Positions 21,464 to 31,105 of a stretch of 58,525 bases of DNA are shown here, one piece after another (position 1 is the stretch's first letter; each line of letters opens with the position of its first letter). The notes below the pieces were generated by a model. That model saw nothing but the letters and a program-made list of their open reading frames with translations, ran no database searches and was not told the origin of the DNA. A program made the translations under genes and the position numbers. The DNA is from Candidatus Pelagibacter sp. (lineage in GTDB: Bacteria > Pseudomonadota > Alphaproteobacteria > Pelagibacterales > Pelagibacteraceae). Where the stretch lies: assembly GCA_002692055.1 (NCBI GenBank), contig NZJW01000019.1, positions 6,433 to 64,957 of the forward strand, in the 5' to 3' direction.

Positions 21464-23152
21464 ATGAATATTAAAGATTTAAATAATCTATATGAGCTTT
21501 TTTGCTTACAAAGTAAAAAATATAAAAATACTGACTTTCTGCATTCAATTAGAAAAAACAAATCTATAGAATCTCTAAGTTGGTATAACGTTAATAAAAA
21601 AACAGAATCAATAGCTAATTTTCTTTTTAAAAAAGGGGTTAAAAGAGGAGACAGAATCATGCTTGTCTCAGAAGGAAGACCTGAATGGATGATTAGTGAC
21701 CTAGCAATTATCAAAATAGGCGCAATAACTGTACCAAACTATACAACGTACACTCAAAAAGATTTTGAGTTTGTACTAAAAGATTGCCAACCGAAAGGGT
21801 TAATAGTTTCAAATGATAAATTATATAAAGTGATATTAAATGCTTCCAAAAAAATAAATTTTAATTTTGAATTTGTAATAAGTTTTGACCAACTAAATAA
21901 TACTGAATATTTTAAAGAAATCGAAAATAATCAAGAACAAGTATCATATAATCCTAGTAGAAAAGATCCTGCATGCATTATTTACACATCTGGGACACAA
22001 GGTAATCCTAAAGGAGTTATATTAAGTCATGGCGGAATATTAGCAAATTGTGAAGATGCAAAATATTTAGTCGAAAAGTTGCAGATCAAGAATCCTAGAT
22101 TTTTGACATGGTTACCATTGTCACATTCTTATGAACATACCGTTCAATTTGTACAAATTTCTTTAGGTGCAAAAGTTTATTATTCACCAATTATAGAGCA
22201 GCTTCTTGATAATATAAAGTTAGTAAAACCACATGTCCTAACTGCTGTGCCAAGATTTTATAATAATTTATATAATAAAATGCAGACCTCAGTAAAAAAA
22301 GCATCAAATTTTAAAAAAGCAATATTCTACAAAACTATAGAGTTAGGTAAAAAAAAATTTAATGAGGAAAAATTAGCAATAAAAGAAAAAATAATTAATA
22401 AAGCTTTAGATATACTAGTTAGGAAAAAAATCATTTCTAGTTTTGGAGGTAATTTGAAAGCTTTTGTGTCTGGGGGAGGGCCGTTAGATAAAAATGTTGG
22501 ATTGTTCTTAAATGCATTAGGTTTGAAGACTTTGCAGGGATATGGGTTAACAGAAACATCTCCCGTAGTTTCGTGCAATCCAGTAAATAAAATAAAAATT
22601 GATACGGTTGGAACAATTTTTTCAAATAATAAGGTCAAAATATCAAATGACGGAGAAATATTGGTTAAAGGTGAAAATGTAATGTTAGGATATTGGAATA
22701 ATCATGAAGCAACTAAAGCAGTAATTAAAAATGAATGGTTACATACCGGAGATATTGGAGAGATAGATGATGAAGGTTATTTAAAAATTACAGATAGAAA
22801 AAAGGATATAATAGTTACAGTTGGTGGAGATAATATTTCTCCATCGAAAATCGAAAACTTACTTTGTTTAAATAATGAGATAGAGCAAGCATATGTTGAA
22901 GGAGATAATCAAAAATATCTAGTATGTTTGCTTGTTTTAAATAAAAATTTTAATAGAAACGATGAAAAAATAAAAAAAATTATTGAAGAAACAAATAAAG
23001 AATTGACTCAAATCGAAAGAATAAAAAAATTTGAAGTAATTAAAGAAGAATTTACAATTAATAATGAATTATTGACACCGACTATGAAAATTAGACGACA
23101 TAAAATTAAATTAAAATATAAAATAATTTTAGAAAATTTTTATAAACATTAA
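21464..23152 (+). CDS. AMP-dependent long-chain acyl-CoA synthetase-like ligase
   Basis: IIYTSGTQGNPKGVILSHGG; LQGYGLTETSPVVS; GDIGEIDDEGYLKITDRKKDIIV. Confidence 0.93.
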   Translation: MNIKDLNNLYELFCLQSKKYKNTDFLHSIRKNKSIESLSWYNVNKKTESIANFLFKKGVKRGDRIMLVSEGRPEWMISDLAIIKIGAITVPNYTTYTQKDFEFVLKDCQPKGLIVSNDKLYKVILNASKKINFNFEFVISFDQLNNTEYFKEIENNQEQVSYNPSRKDPACIIYTSGTQGNPKGVILSHGGILANCEDAKYLVEKLQIKNPRFLTWLPLSHSYEHTVQFVQISLGAKVYYSPIIEQLLDNIKLVKPHVLTAVPRFYNNLYNKMQTSVKKASNFKKAIFYKTIELGKKKFNEEKLAIKEKIINKALDILVRKKIISSFGGNLKAFVSGGGPLDKNVGLFLNALGLKTLQGYGLTETSPVVSCNPVNKIKIDTVGTIFSNNKVKISNDGEILVKGENVMLGYWNNHEATKAVIKNEWLHTGDIGEIDDEGYLKITDRKKDIIVTVGGDNISPSKIENLLCLNNEIEQAYVEGDNQKYLVCLLVLNKNFNRNDEKIKKIIEETNKELTQIERIKKFEVIKEEFTINNELLTPTMKIRRHKIKLKYKIILENFYKH

Positions 23153-23246
23153 ATAAAAACATTGAAAACATTAACTTTTTTAACAAAATTTTTATTTAAA
23201 CTTTAAATTGAATTTTTTTTGTAATTTTTTGCAAAGCTTTAAATGT

Positions 23247-23277
23247 TTGACATTAATCACGAATTAGTTTTTAAGTT
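23247..23277 (+). promoter_or_regulatory. candidate promoter for the Lys-rich miniprotein
   Basis: TTGACA at 23247-23252 with an AT-rich TAAGTT-like -10 at 23272-23277 (19 nt spacer). Confidence 0.4.
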
Positions 23278-23336
23278 AATTAACGAATCACATAACAATT
23301 TATGTGATACTCCAAACTTTAAAGAGAGGAACGGAG

Positions 23337-23432
23337 ATGGCTAAACGTAGAAAAAAAGCTAAAAAAGCTAAAAAAGCTAAGAAAGCTAAAAAAGGTAAAA
23401 AGAAAGCTAAGAAAAGAAAGAAAAAAAGATAG
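23337..23432 (+). CDS. 31-aa Lys/Ala-repeat basic miniprotein (histone H1-tail-like)
   Basis: Not in ORF track: MAKRRKKAKKAKKAKKAKKGKKKAKKRKKKR*, 23 of 31 residues K/R; purine-rich SD (AGAGAGGAACGGAG) upstream, terminator downstream. Confidence 0.8.
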   Translation: MAKRRKKAKKAKKAKKAKKGKKKAKKRKKKR

Positions 23433-23464
23433 TTTTTTAGTATCTTTTTATTTTTTTAGAAAAA

Positions 23465-23500
23465 AACGCTCTTCTATTTTTAGAAGGGCGTTTTTTTTTC
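23465..23500. terminator. bidirectional intrinsic terminator between the Lys-rich miniprotein gene and carD
   Basis: AACGCTCTTCT-atttt-AGAAGGGCGTT hairpin followed by T9 on + and preceded by an A run (T run on -). Confidence 0.85.
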
Positions 23501-24241
23501 GTTAAGAGATGAGTTTTCCTCTGTTTTTTTTCCAAGAGATTTATTTAATTTAGCCTTGCCTTCATCTTCAGATAATTTAAGCACAATAGATACTTCTCCA
23601 AGTAATCTATCATATGCTTTTTCAAACAATTGACGTTCACTATAAGATTGATCGATCGGCATATCAGTATTTTTATTTAGATCCCTAACTACCTCTGCAA
23701 TTAAATAAATATCTCCAGAATTAATTTTTTGCTCATACTCCGCTGCTCTTCTACTCCACATAGTCCTTTTTATTTTTGCTTTACCTTTTAATATGCCCAA
23801 AGCTTTATTTACTTGATTAGAACTGGATAAGGATCTTAAATGTTGTTGTTGATTAGTAGGAATTGTGAGATTTAATCGATCTTTAGTGATTTCAATTTTA
23901 TAAACACTCACTTCAATATTTGCGATATTCAACTTATCAATAGATATAATTTGCCCTATTCCATGTTTAGGGTAAATTACGTAATCTTTTACTTTGTAAA
24001 TTCTTTTTTCATTTTCTTGTTTTCGAACCTTTTTTATCTCAACGACATCATTTTGTTGCCCCTGTCTAATATTGGGCGATTGGGATGATTTTTTTTCTAA
24101 GAAGTTTTTTTTGGCCTTTTTATCTTTTAATTTTGACTTTTTTTTTACCTTACTTTTTTTAGGAATTTTTTTAGAGGTTTTTTTAAGAACCTTCTTTTTT
24201 TTTATATTTTTTTTCGTCTTAAGCTTTTTTGTTTTTGGCAT
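23480..24241 (-). CDS. carD: CarD/CdnL-type transcription factor with a Lys-rich N-terminal extension
   Basis: YKVKDYVIYPKHGIGQIISI RNAP-interacting domain; preceded by a tail with 28 Lys in the first 51 residues. Confidence 0.92.
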   Translation of the reverse strand: MPKTKKLKTKKNIKKKKVLKKTSKKIPKKSKVKKKSKLKDKKAKKNFLEKKSSQSPNIRQGQQNDVVEIKKVRKQENEKRIYKVKDYVIYPKHGIGQIISIDKLNIANIEVSVYKIEITKDRLNLTIPTNQQQHLRSLSSSNQVNKALGILKGKAKIKRTMWSRRAAEYEQKINSGDIYLIAEVVRDLNKNTDMPIDQSYSERQLFEKAYDRLLGEVSIVLKLSEDEGKAKLNKSLGKKTEENSSLNEKKTPF

Positions 24242-24300
24242 GAACTCCGTCAGTTATATTATTAATATAATCTTTTCAATCCTAAATAACATTTATGAAA

Positions 24301-24624
24301 TTATTTTTTTTCAAAATACTTATTAAATTTGTCTTTTTCGTCTTTATACTTTTCCCAATCTGTCATTGGATCTTTCTTTTTAGAGATATTTGGCCATTTT
24401 GTGGAATATTCTTTATTTACTAATAACATCTCTTCAGTATTTGTGTTTGTATCAGGCTCAATGGCATCGATAGGACATTCTGGTTCACAAACTCCGCAAT
24501 CTATACACTCGTCAGGATTGATTACTAACATGTTTTCACCTTCGTAAAAACAATCAACTGGACAAACATCTACACAATCAGTCAATTTGCATTTAATACA
24601 TTTCTCATTAACTATATAAGTCAT
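24301..24624 (-). CDS. fdxA: 7Fe ferredoxin (FdxA type)
   Basis: [28 protein letters not shown]...[17 protein letters not shown]. Confidence 0.95.
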   Translation of the reverse strand: MTYIVNEKCIKCKLTDCVDVCPVDCFYEGENMLVINPDECIDCGVCEPECPIDAIEPDTNTNTEEMLLVNKEYSTKWPNISKKKDPMTDWEKYKDEKDKFNKYFEKK

Positions 24625-25030
24625 TTTTAATCTTAATTTTAATCTCTCCTAAATCTTTACTTTCAATATAAATTAGACCTGCAATTTTTCTAACTAATCG
24701 GTCTTCGTACTGACAAAGTTGTCGATCTGAATATATTATTTTAAATATAATTTCAATGATTTCCAATCTATTTTCATATTTAAGCTTTTTAATCTCTTTA
24801 GTCATATTTAAAATTTCAACACTGTCTTTTTCTTTGATTTCACAATATTCAATTAAGTTCTTAATATATAAATCATCTTTTTTAAATTTTGTGAAATAGC
24901 TTTTAATAATCTTTTTCTCTTGAATTTCATATCTTTCATCGGTTCGTGCAGCATGTATTAGAAGCATACAAATTGCTATATCAATATCACTTAAGTCATT
25001 TTTTTTTTCTTTATTTTTATTAAAAAACAT
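24608..25030 (-). CDS. TerB-like (tellurite resistance/DjlA-like) domain protein
   Basis: [32 protein letters not shown] helical TerB-like pattern. Confidence 0.7.
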   Translation of the reverse strand: MFFNKNKEKKNDLSDIDIAICMLLIHAARTDERYEIQEKKIIKSYFTKFKKDDLYIKNLIEYCEIKEKDSVEILNMTKEIKKLKYENRLEIIEIIFKIIYSDRQLCQYEDRLVRKIAGLIYIESKDLGEIKIKIKNDLYS

Positions 25031-25034
25031 TAGT

Positions 25035-27506
25035 TTAAACTTTTAATTTTTGTAAAATAGAAAATACGTTTCCTTTATTTTTTTTTATAGTTTTCTTATA
25101 CTTTTTTTGAATAAATTTAAATTCAATATCTTCAGCAGACTCCATGCATTGATAACCTAAATATCTTATAAATTTTATAAAATCATTTTTATTACAACCA
25201 AGTAAATTCAAAATTTTTGAGTTAAGTTTAAATTTATAATTTTTTGAATTTGATAAGATTTCTAAAAATAATCTTTCCAAAATATCTATTCTAATAATAA
25301 ATTGACCAAAAGTTTCAAATCCACAAATTCTTAAAAAATCTTTATTTTTATTTTTAAAATTACTCAAGAAATTTAAACCAAAAGTAGGATATACCATATC
25401 TTTTGAGCTAAAAAAGCATTTCCATAAAATACTTTTAAATTTTATTGCTTCTGGTCTTATCATCCGTGGTTGATATATATGATATTTCCCAATTTTAATT
25501 CCACTTTGTCTTAAAATATAACGTTCTTCTTTAGAAAGATTTTTCACTATCTCGTTGGCTTGTTCTCTCCTCAAAACACCATTGTTCTCAAACAACTGAT
25601 AAGCAAGACCTCTTGCAAATGAATTTTTAAATACTGCTTTTTCTATTGATATTAAATCTTTTAAGTATTTTTTTTTCTGATCATTAATCCAATTTCCAAT
25701 AGCTAATTTGAGTTTGATATATTGCCCCTCCTCAACTGTATCGTCTGTATAAAGTTTAATCTGTGGGTTCAAGTAATTAGTTCCAGGCTTAAGTTCTGCA
25801 ATTTTCTTATTATTCCAATATACTTTATAATCATCTCTCAATTCCAGTGTCTCTATATTACTTATAATATATTTAATTCTCTTATTTAGTTCTTCTTGAG
25901 CACCCGATCTAGCTGCTTTTTTTAAGGACTTAATATCGGTATCTAAATTTGATTTTGAATAATTTAGTTCTATTTTGAGACCGTTTAATTTTCCAATAAA
26001 ATGATCATTGATATAAATTTTATTTTCCTCAACAATTTTTGTATTTAATTGTATATCTTGCTTCAACCCTTTAGATAAAATACTTATTCTTTTGTCCACA
26101 AAACTTTTTGATAGTTCCTCATGTAACTTCTCAGATAATTTATCCTCAATGTCTTTCGTTTTTGCAATCCAGTAATCCGCATTTTCAACCCAATTACTTT
26201 TGTTAGAAACATAAGACCACGTTCTTACATAGGATATTCTATTCGAGAGGGTATCTATGTTACCTTCATAGTTATCTAAATTAATTAATTGTTGTTTCAT
26301 CCAGCTGTTATTAACCTTCCCATTTTTAGAAGATAAGAATGAAAATACTTTTAAAATAATTTCCGTATGTTCATTGTAAGAACTTTTTGTAAAATCTGGT
26401 ATTTGACAACATTCCCACAATAACTTCACATATTCAGAGTTGTTTACAAAATTCAATCTTGAGTCCTCAGAAACAAGGTACCTAAAGGTGCTTTCATCGA
26501 TTAGATCTTTGTTACGAGATAATACTTTGTCGTGTGGTTTTTTATTTAAGCTTTGAATTAAATCCATACTAGATGAAAAATCTAGTACATTATTTCTCCA
26601 ATAAATATTTAAAACATCATCAAATTTATGATTTTCAACTTTATCAATTTGTTCATCAGTGAGTTTTTCGCAATCACCTGTTGTACCAAAAGAACCGTCA
26701 TTCATGTATCGTCCTGCTCGTCCACTTATTTGACCAATTTCACTATCCCTAAGATTTCTTATTTGTTTGCCGTCGTATTTTTTAATACCACTAAAATATA
26801 TATTTTCGATATCCATATTGATACCCATACCAATCGCATCGGTAGCAATAAGAAAATCAACATCACCAGATTGATAGATTTCTACTTGAGAATTTCTAGT
26901 TTTTGGGCTCAAAGATCCCATAACTACTGCAGCTCCGCCTTTTTGCCGTCTTACAAATTCAGCAAGTGCATAAACATCATCTATCGAAAAAGCTATTATT
27001 GCGCTACGTGGTTTTATCCGAGATATTTTTTTAAAACCAGAATATGTCAATTTTGATAGTCTATTTCTGTAAATAAATTCTGTTTCAGGCACTAAATATG
27101 AAATAAGAGTTTTGATTGTATCTGAACCAAGAAACATGGTTAATTTATCACCACGATAATTTAAAAGCCTTTCTGTAAATATATGACCTCTTTCCGGATC
27201 AGCACACATTTGTATTTCATCTATAGCTGAAAATTCAAAATTAATATCTAATGGCATAGATTCAACAGTACACAGATAAAAATCCGCTTTAGGAGGAACT
27301 ATTTTTTCTTCTCCTGTTATAAGAGCAACACGTTCACAACCAATCTTTTTAACAACTTTATCGTAAACTTCTCTTGCTAATAACCTTAATGGAAATCCAA
27401 TTACACCATTTCCATATTCGAGCATTCTTTCAATTGCTAAGAAAGTTTTTCCTGTGTTTGTTGGTCCTAAGATTGCTAAAATTTTTGATTCTGTTTCTTG
27501 TGGCAT
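25035..27506 (-). CDS. SUV3-like DEAD/DEAH-box RNA helicase
   Basis: ILGPTNTGKTFLAIERM; FSAIDEIQMCADPERGHIFTERLL; DAIGMGINMDI; QISGRAGR. Confidence 0.92.
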   Translation of the reverse strand: MPQETESKILAILGPTNTGKTFLAIERMLEYGNGVIGFPLRLLAREVYDKVVKKIGCERVALITGEEKIVPPKADFYLCTVESMPLDINFEFSAIDEIQMCADPERGHIFTERLLNYRGDKLTMFLGSDTIKTLISYLVPETEFIYRNRLSKLTYSGFKKISRIKPRSAIIAFSIDDVYALAEFVRRQKGGAAVVMGSLSPKTRNSQVEIYQSGDVDFLIATDAIGMGINMDIENIYFSGIKKYDGKQIRNLRDSEIGQISGRAGRYMNDGSFGTTGDCEKLTDEQIDKVENHKFDDVLNIYWRNNVLDFSSSMDLIQSLNKKPHDKVLSRNKDLIDESTFRYLVSEDSRLNFVNNSEYVKLLWECCQIPDFTKSSYNEHTEIILKVFSFLSSKNGKVNNSWMKQQLINLDNYEGNIDTLSNRISYVRTWSYVSNKSNWVENADYWIAKTKDIEDKLSEKLHEELSKSFVDKRISILSKGLKQDIQLNTKIVEENKIYINDHFIGKLNGLKIELNYSKSNLDTDIKSLKKAARSGAQEELNKRIKYIISNIETLELRDDYKVYWNNKKIAELKPGTNYLNPQIKLYTDDTVEEGQYIKLKLAIGNWINDQKKKYLKDLISIEKAVFKNSFARGLAYQLFENNGVLRREQANEIVKNLSKEERYILRQSGIKIGKYHIYQPRMIRPEAIKFKSILWKCFFSSKDMVYPTFGLNFLSNFKNKNKDFLRICGFETFGQFIIRIDILERLFLEILSNSKNYKFKLNSKILNLLGCNKNDFIKFIRYLGYQCMESAEDIEFKFIQKKYKKTIKKNKGNVFSILQKLKV

Positions 27507-27593
27507 AATGATTTTGACATACTATATTTGGATAAAACTATAGAACAAATTAGGGATAAAAAGGGACCGAATCAACCCTTAAAATGTTCTTAT

Positions 27594-28346
27594 TTACCCG
27601 AAAGGCCTCTTAATAGATGACAATTTGAGTGATTTTTTTATTAATATTGAAATTAATTTATTTATTTGCATTTTAATAACTTTTTTGGATGGACCGTATG
27701 CATGTACACATTGTTTTTTACTAATGACGATTGCAACGTGCCCTTTCCAAAATAGTAAATCTCCTTTTTTTATATTATTTCTATTAATTGACTTTTTAAA
27801 AAAAATCTCTTGCTCTTTACTATTACGAGGGCACCTAATTAGCTTATTTTTCATTAATTCTTGGACTAAACCAGAGCAATCTACCCCATCATTTGTGTTA
27901 CCACCCCATACATATTTTGATTTATAAAATATATTTATATTTTCTAAGTAATTCCTATTCTTGATTTTTTTTATAGCTATTAAATCACGATTTCTGATCC
28001 AACCAGCATTACTTTTAGAAAGATTTTTTCCATCATTTGAAATAAAAACTTTTGAATTGAAATATAAAAACTTGTTAGTTTTTGATCTAAAATTATTATT
28101 CTTGTATAAATACGCTTTACCTGATTTTACCAAATAATTATTTTTAATAAGATGATTGTTCATATTAGTTTTTTTTACATATCCAAAATACTTATCAAAC
28201 TGTGTAAAACCATAATAAAATTTTTTGTATTCTTTCAGTTTAATAAAGATTTCTCCAAATAATATCTCTTTTAAATGCTCCGACCTAAAATTAGGTTTTT
28301 TGTAAAGAATAGATGTTTTATTTTTACAGTAAAAAAATTTACTCAT
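27594..28346 (-). CDS. NlpC/P60 peptidase with SH3-like repeats
   Basis: YVWGGNTNDGVDCSGLVQELM; GDLLFWKGHVAIVI. Confidence 0.88.
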   Translation of the reverse strand: MSKFFYCKNKTSILYKKPNFRSEHLKEILFGEIFIKLKEYKKFYYGFTQFDKYFGYVKKTNMNNHLIKNNYLVKSGKAYLYKNNNFRSKTNKFLYFNSKVFISNDGKNLSKSNAGWIRNRDLIAIKKIKNRNYLENINIFYKSKYVWGGNTNDGVDCSGLVQELMKNKLIRCPRNSKEQEIFFKKSINRNNIKKGDLLFWKGHVAIVISKKQCVHAYGPSKKVIKMQINKLISILIKKSLKLSSIKRPFG

Positions 28347-29919
28347 TGGTCTTAAATTTAGTTTTTTGTATTAATAAAATTGTTAGGTAAGGAAGTAAGA
28401 ATGTTGTTAAAATAACAACTATTATTAAGACTCCAAGTTCCTCATAATTAGCATTAGTTAAAATATTTTGATTAAACTTATCCTTTACATCACGTGTAAC
28501 AACAAAAATTTTATTTAAATATTTTGTTAACAAATTACTTGCACTTAGGGCTAAATTCGTGAAAGAAGCGAATACTGCAAAAAAAGTTGCTTTTAAATTA
28601 TACGGAGCATTTTTTGCTATCCAAGCCAGCATAGGAATCATAGCCACTTGTCCCAAAGGGGATTCTAGCGCGGTATTTATAATTGCAATGAATTTGGCAT
28701 TTATTACGTCATTTGTGATAGCAGAGGTCCATTCATGAAAACCATAATACATAGATAAACTTGGTAATAATAATATTGCATTTAAAAAAGATAAATAAAT
28801 TATTATTTTTACAATAGTATTTTCGTACATAAATTTCCTAAAAAAAATTATCCCTGCCATTGTTAACAATGAGCTTATGAGTGATAGTAAAGAGAAGAAT
28901 CCCTGGTCAAAACCTAAAATATCAATTTCAAACCAGCTCATTCCAGCTCCAATACTTGGTACTGATCTAAATGCAAATATAGCGATAGCAGTACCTACAA
29001 TCGTATTTTTAATATTTGGTGATATTTTTTTTAAAAGGTTTTTCATCAAAAAAATTACAATCATTAGTGAACCAAAGAAAACGATCTCTTGAGACATTGG
29101 ATGATTTAAAAGTCCAACTATTGAGATAAAAATTACAAAAACTAAACTACCAATTATTATTGAGTAATCTGGATTTATTTTTTTAATATTTATTTTATTA
29201 TTTGTTAAAATAATCTTAGATAAAATTACACCTAAAATTGATATTATTGGAATTATTAATGCGTAAAGATAAATATTAGAATATAAAATTATTTTTTGAC
29301 TATCATTTAAAGTAGAAGCATCTCTGAAGAAGTAAATATTTACCGCAGCTACTAAAACAGTACCTCCAATAATTGAAAATCTACCAAAGGTTTGCATCGT
29401 TGTGTGCATGGCTTTAATTTCTTTGTCGGTGTAATTTTTTTGATTTTTATTATATTTCGGTACAGCCTCTACTGTCATTGCATCAGCCACCACATCTTGA
29501 AGTACATATCCAACTGGTGATAAAATAGTACTTAAAATAAACCATTTCTCTGCCGACAGGTATTTGACCATAAACTCAGTATTTGAGATTAACAAATACA
29601 TGATGATAAGACTTACCGAGATAAGAAACGCACCAATGTAAATTAAAATATTTTTTCTTGTCCAAATCAAATCAACCACATGTCCCAATGGCATTTTTAA
29701 TGCCCAAGGAATACCAGCCCAAAAACCAAGACCTGCAAGAAAAGCTGCTGAGAGATTTAAGTAGTCTTTGATAAAGAAAATTCCTACTATTCCAGTTATA
29801 CTTGAAACACCTGCAGCAAGGTAAATAAGTAGTGGTGGTATAAATGATAATTTAAAATGTTTACTTATATCCAAAAAAACTGGTTTTAAGAAAAAATTAT
29901 AAATTAATAAATTTTTCAT
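28339..29919 (-). CDS. MFS / BT1 (folate-biopterin)-like transporter
   Basis: About 12 TM segments; PLGHVVDLIWTRKN; LSPVGYVLQDVVADAMTVE resembles BT1 family. Confidence 0.7.
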   Translation of the reverse strand: MKNLLIYNFFLKPVFLDISKHFKLSFIPPLLIYLAAGVSSITGIVGIFFIKDYLNLSAAFLAGLGFWAGIPWALKMPLGHVVDLIWTRKNILIYIGAFLISVSLIIMYLLISNTEFMVKYLSAEKWFILSTILSPVGYVLQDVVADAMTVEAVPKYNKNQKNYTDKEIKAMHTTMQTFGRFSIIGGTVLVAAVNIYFFRDASTLNDSQKIILYSNIYLYALIIPIISILGVILSKIILTNNKINIKKINPDYSIIIGSLVFVIFISIVGLLNHPMSQEIVFFGSLMIVIFLMKNLLKKISPNIKNTIVGTAIAIFAFRSVPSIGAGMSWFEIDILGFDQGFFSLLSLISSLLTMAGIIFFRKFMYENTIVKIIIYLSFLNAILLLPSLSMYYGFHEWTSAITNDVINAKFIAIINTALESPLGQVAMIPMLAWIAKNAPYNLKATFFAVFASFTNLALSASNLLTKYLNKIFVVTRDVKDKFNQNILTNANYEELGVLIIVVILTTFLLPYLTILLIQKTKFKTNE

Positions 29920-30316
29920 TTAATTGTTCTTTAAAAAAACTGATATATGATTTAACTATTTCGGTTACGAATTCTAAACTTTCATAATAATTCTTTAGAT
30001 TGGGATAATGTTCTAAAATTTCTAGCTTGTAATGAATAGTAATTTTGTAAATTATAAAACAAAATACTAAAAATATTAAATTATATAATAGTAGTTTCGA
30101 GTCTTTTTTATTATCTTTAGTTTTAAAATTAATATTTGCCTTAGATGGATTAATTTGATCAAGAACATCTATATCTTCACTTTTTAATTTTTCTTTGCCA
30201 AAATTTTGGAACCACTCTTCATTACAAATTTCACATTTTACATTACGTCCTGGAATTGAAACTTCATCCTTTGGTATTTTAAACTTGTATTTCTTACATT
30301 TGCATTCAATAATCAT
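29897..30316 (-). CDS. zinc-ribbon (MJ0042-type) domain membrane protein
   Basis: MIIECKCKKYKFKIPKDEVSIPGRNVKCEICNEEWFQ plus one TM helix. Confidence 0.75.
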   Translation of the reverse strand: MIIECKCKKYKFKIPKDEVSIPGRNVKCEICNEEWFQNFGKEKLKSEDIDVLDQINPSKANINFKTKDNKKDSKLLLYNLIFLVFCFIIYKITIHYKLEILEHYPNLKNYYESLEFVTEIVKSYISFFKEQLNEKFINL

Positions 30317-31105
30317 ATGAACTTATTAATTATAATTTTAAATTTAATGCAAGTTATATCAAATATAGATTATTTAGTATTAATTCAGGTAATTTTAATT
30401 TTCTTAACGGGAGGTATAGTAAAAGGTTTGATTGGTGTAGGTCTTCCTACAGTCACATTGACCCTTTTAAGTTTTTTATTTGATATTAAAGAGTCTATAT
30501 CAATTATCCTATTGCCAATAATATTAACAAATTTATATCAAATGTTTAATGGTAAATATTTAAAACAAATTGTAAATGATGTTAAGATTTTTCAATTTGC
30601 AGCTTTTTTATTTATATTTCCAGGTTTTTATTTTTTAACTATTTTAAAATCTGATACTATTTTATTTTTTCTTGGAATCATATTAATTTTAAATTCTCTT
30701 CTTGGATTGATGAAGTATGAAATAAAATTTAAAAATTATACGTCAAAATATTTTCATATTTTCATAGGTAGTATGACAGGAGTCGTAACTGGAGTTACGG
30801 GTATATATACTATGCCATTTATATTTCTGATCCAGTCTTTACAATATTCAAAAGACAAAGTTATTCAGTTAATGGGACTAACCTTCTTTATTTTCGGATG
30901 TACACAGTTTTTTTTATTTAGCTTACATGATATGATTAATGTTGATAAATTAATTTTTTCTTTAGTTGCTTGTTTTCCAATATTATTTGGTGTTTACCTA
31001 GGGACGATTTTACGAAAAAAAATAAGTGAGGATTCGTTTAAAAAATTATTTAATTTTATTTTAGTTGTAATGGGAATAATACTTATATTAAAAATTACTT
31101 TTTAG
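30317..31105 (+). CDS. TauE/SafE family sulfite exporter-like permease
   Basis: GGIVKGLIGVGLPTVTLTLL and TGVVTGVTGIYTMPFIFLIQSL duplicated motif. Confidence 0.88.
   Translation: MNLLIIILNLMQVISNIDYLVLIQVILIFLTGGIVKGLIGVGLPTVTLTLLSFLFDIKESISIILLPIILTNLYQMFNGKYLKQIVNDVKIFQFAAFLFIFPGFYFLTILKSDTILFFLGIILILNSLLGLMKYEIKFKNYTSKYFHIFIGSMTGVVTGVTGIYTMPFIFLIQSLQYSKDKVIQLMGLTFFIFGCTQFFLFSLHDMINVDKLIFSLVACFPILFGVYLGTILRKKISEDSFKKLFNFILVVMGIILILKITF

Noticed and set aside
21319-21714. 131-aa minus-strand ORF (GGRKGSRTLKVSRRILSPLRLPIPPFAP)
   Set aside because: It is the antisense of tRNA-Leu and the start of the acyl-CoA synthetase, a classic spurious ORF.
24072-24326. 84-aa Phe-rich plus-strand ORF
   Set aside because: Antisense of the Lys-rich carD tail; AAA/AAG codons read as TTT/CTT give artificial Phe/Leu-rich hydrophobic protein.
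24608-25030. TerB-like gene considered as a tellurite/phage resistance (ter) module
   Set aside because: No TerC/TerD/TerY neighbours; domain assignment is weak and the context is housekeeping.
26628-27056. 142-aa plus-strand ORF
   Set aside because: Antisense inside the SUV3-like helicase motif region; no credible domain.
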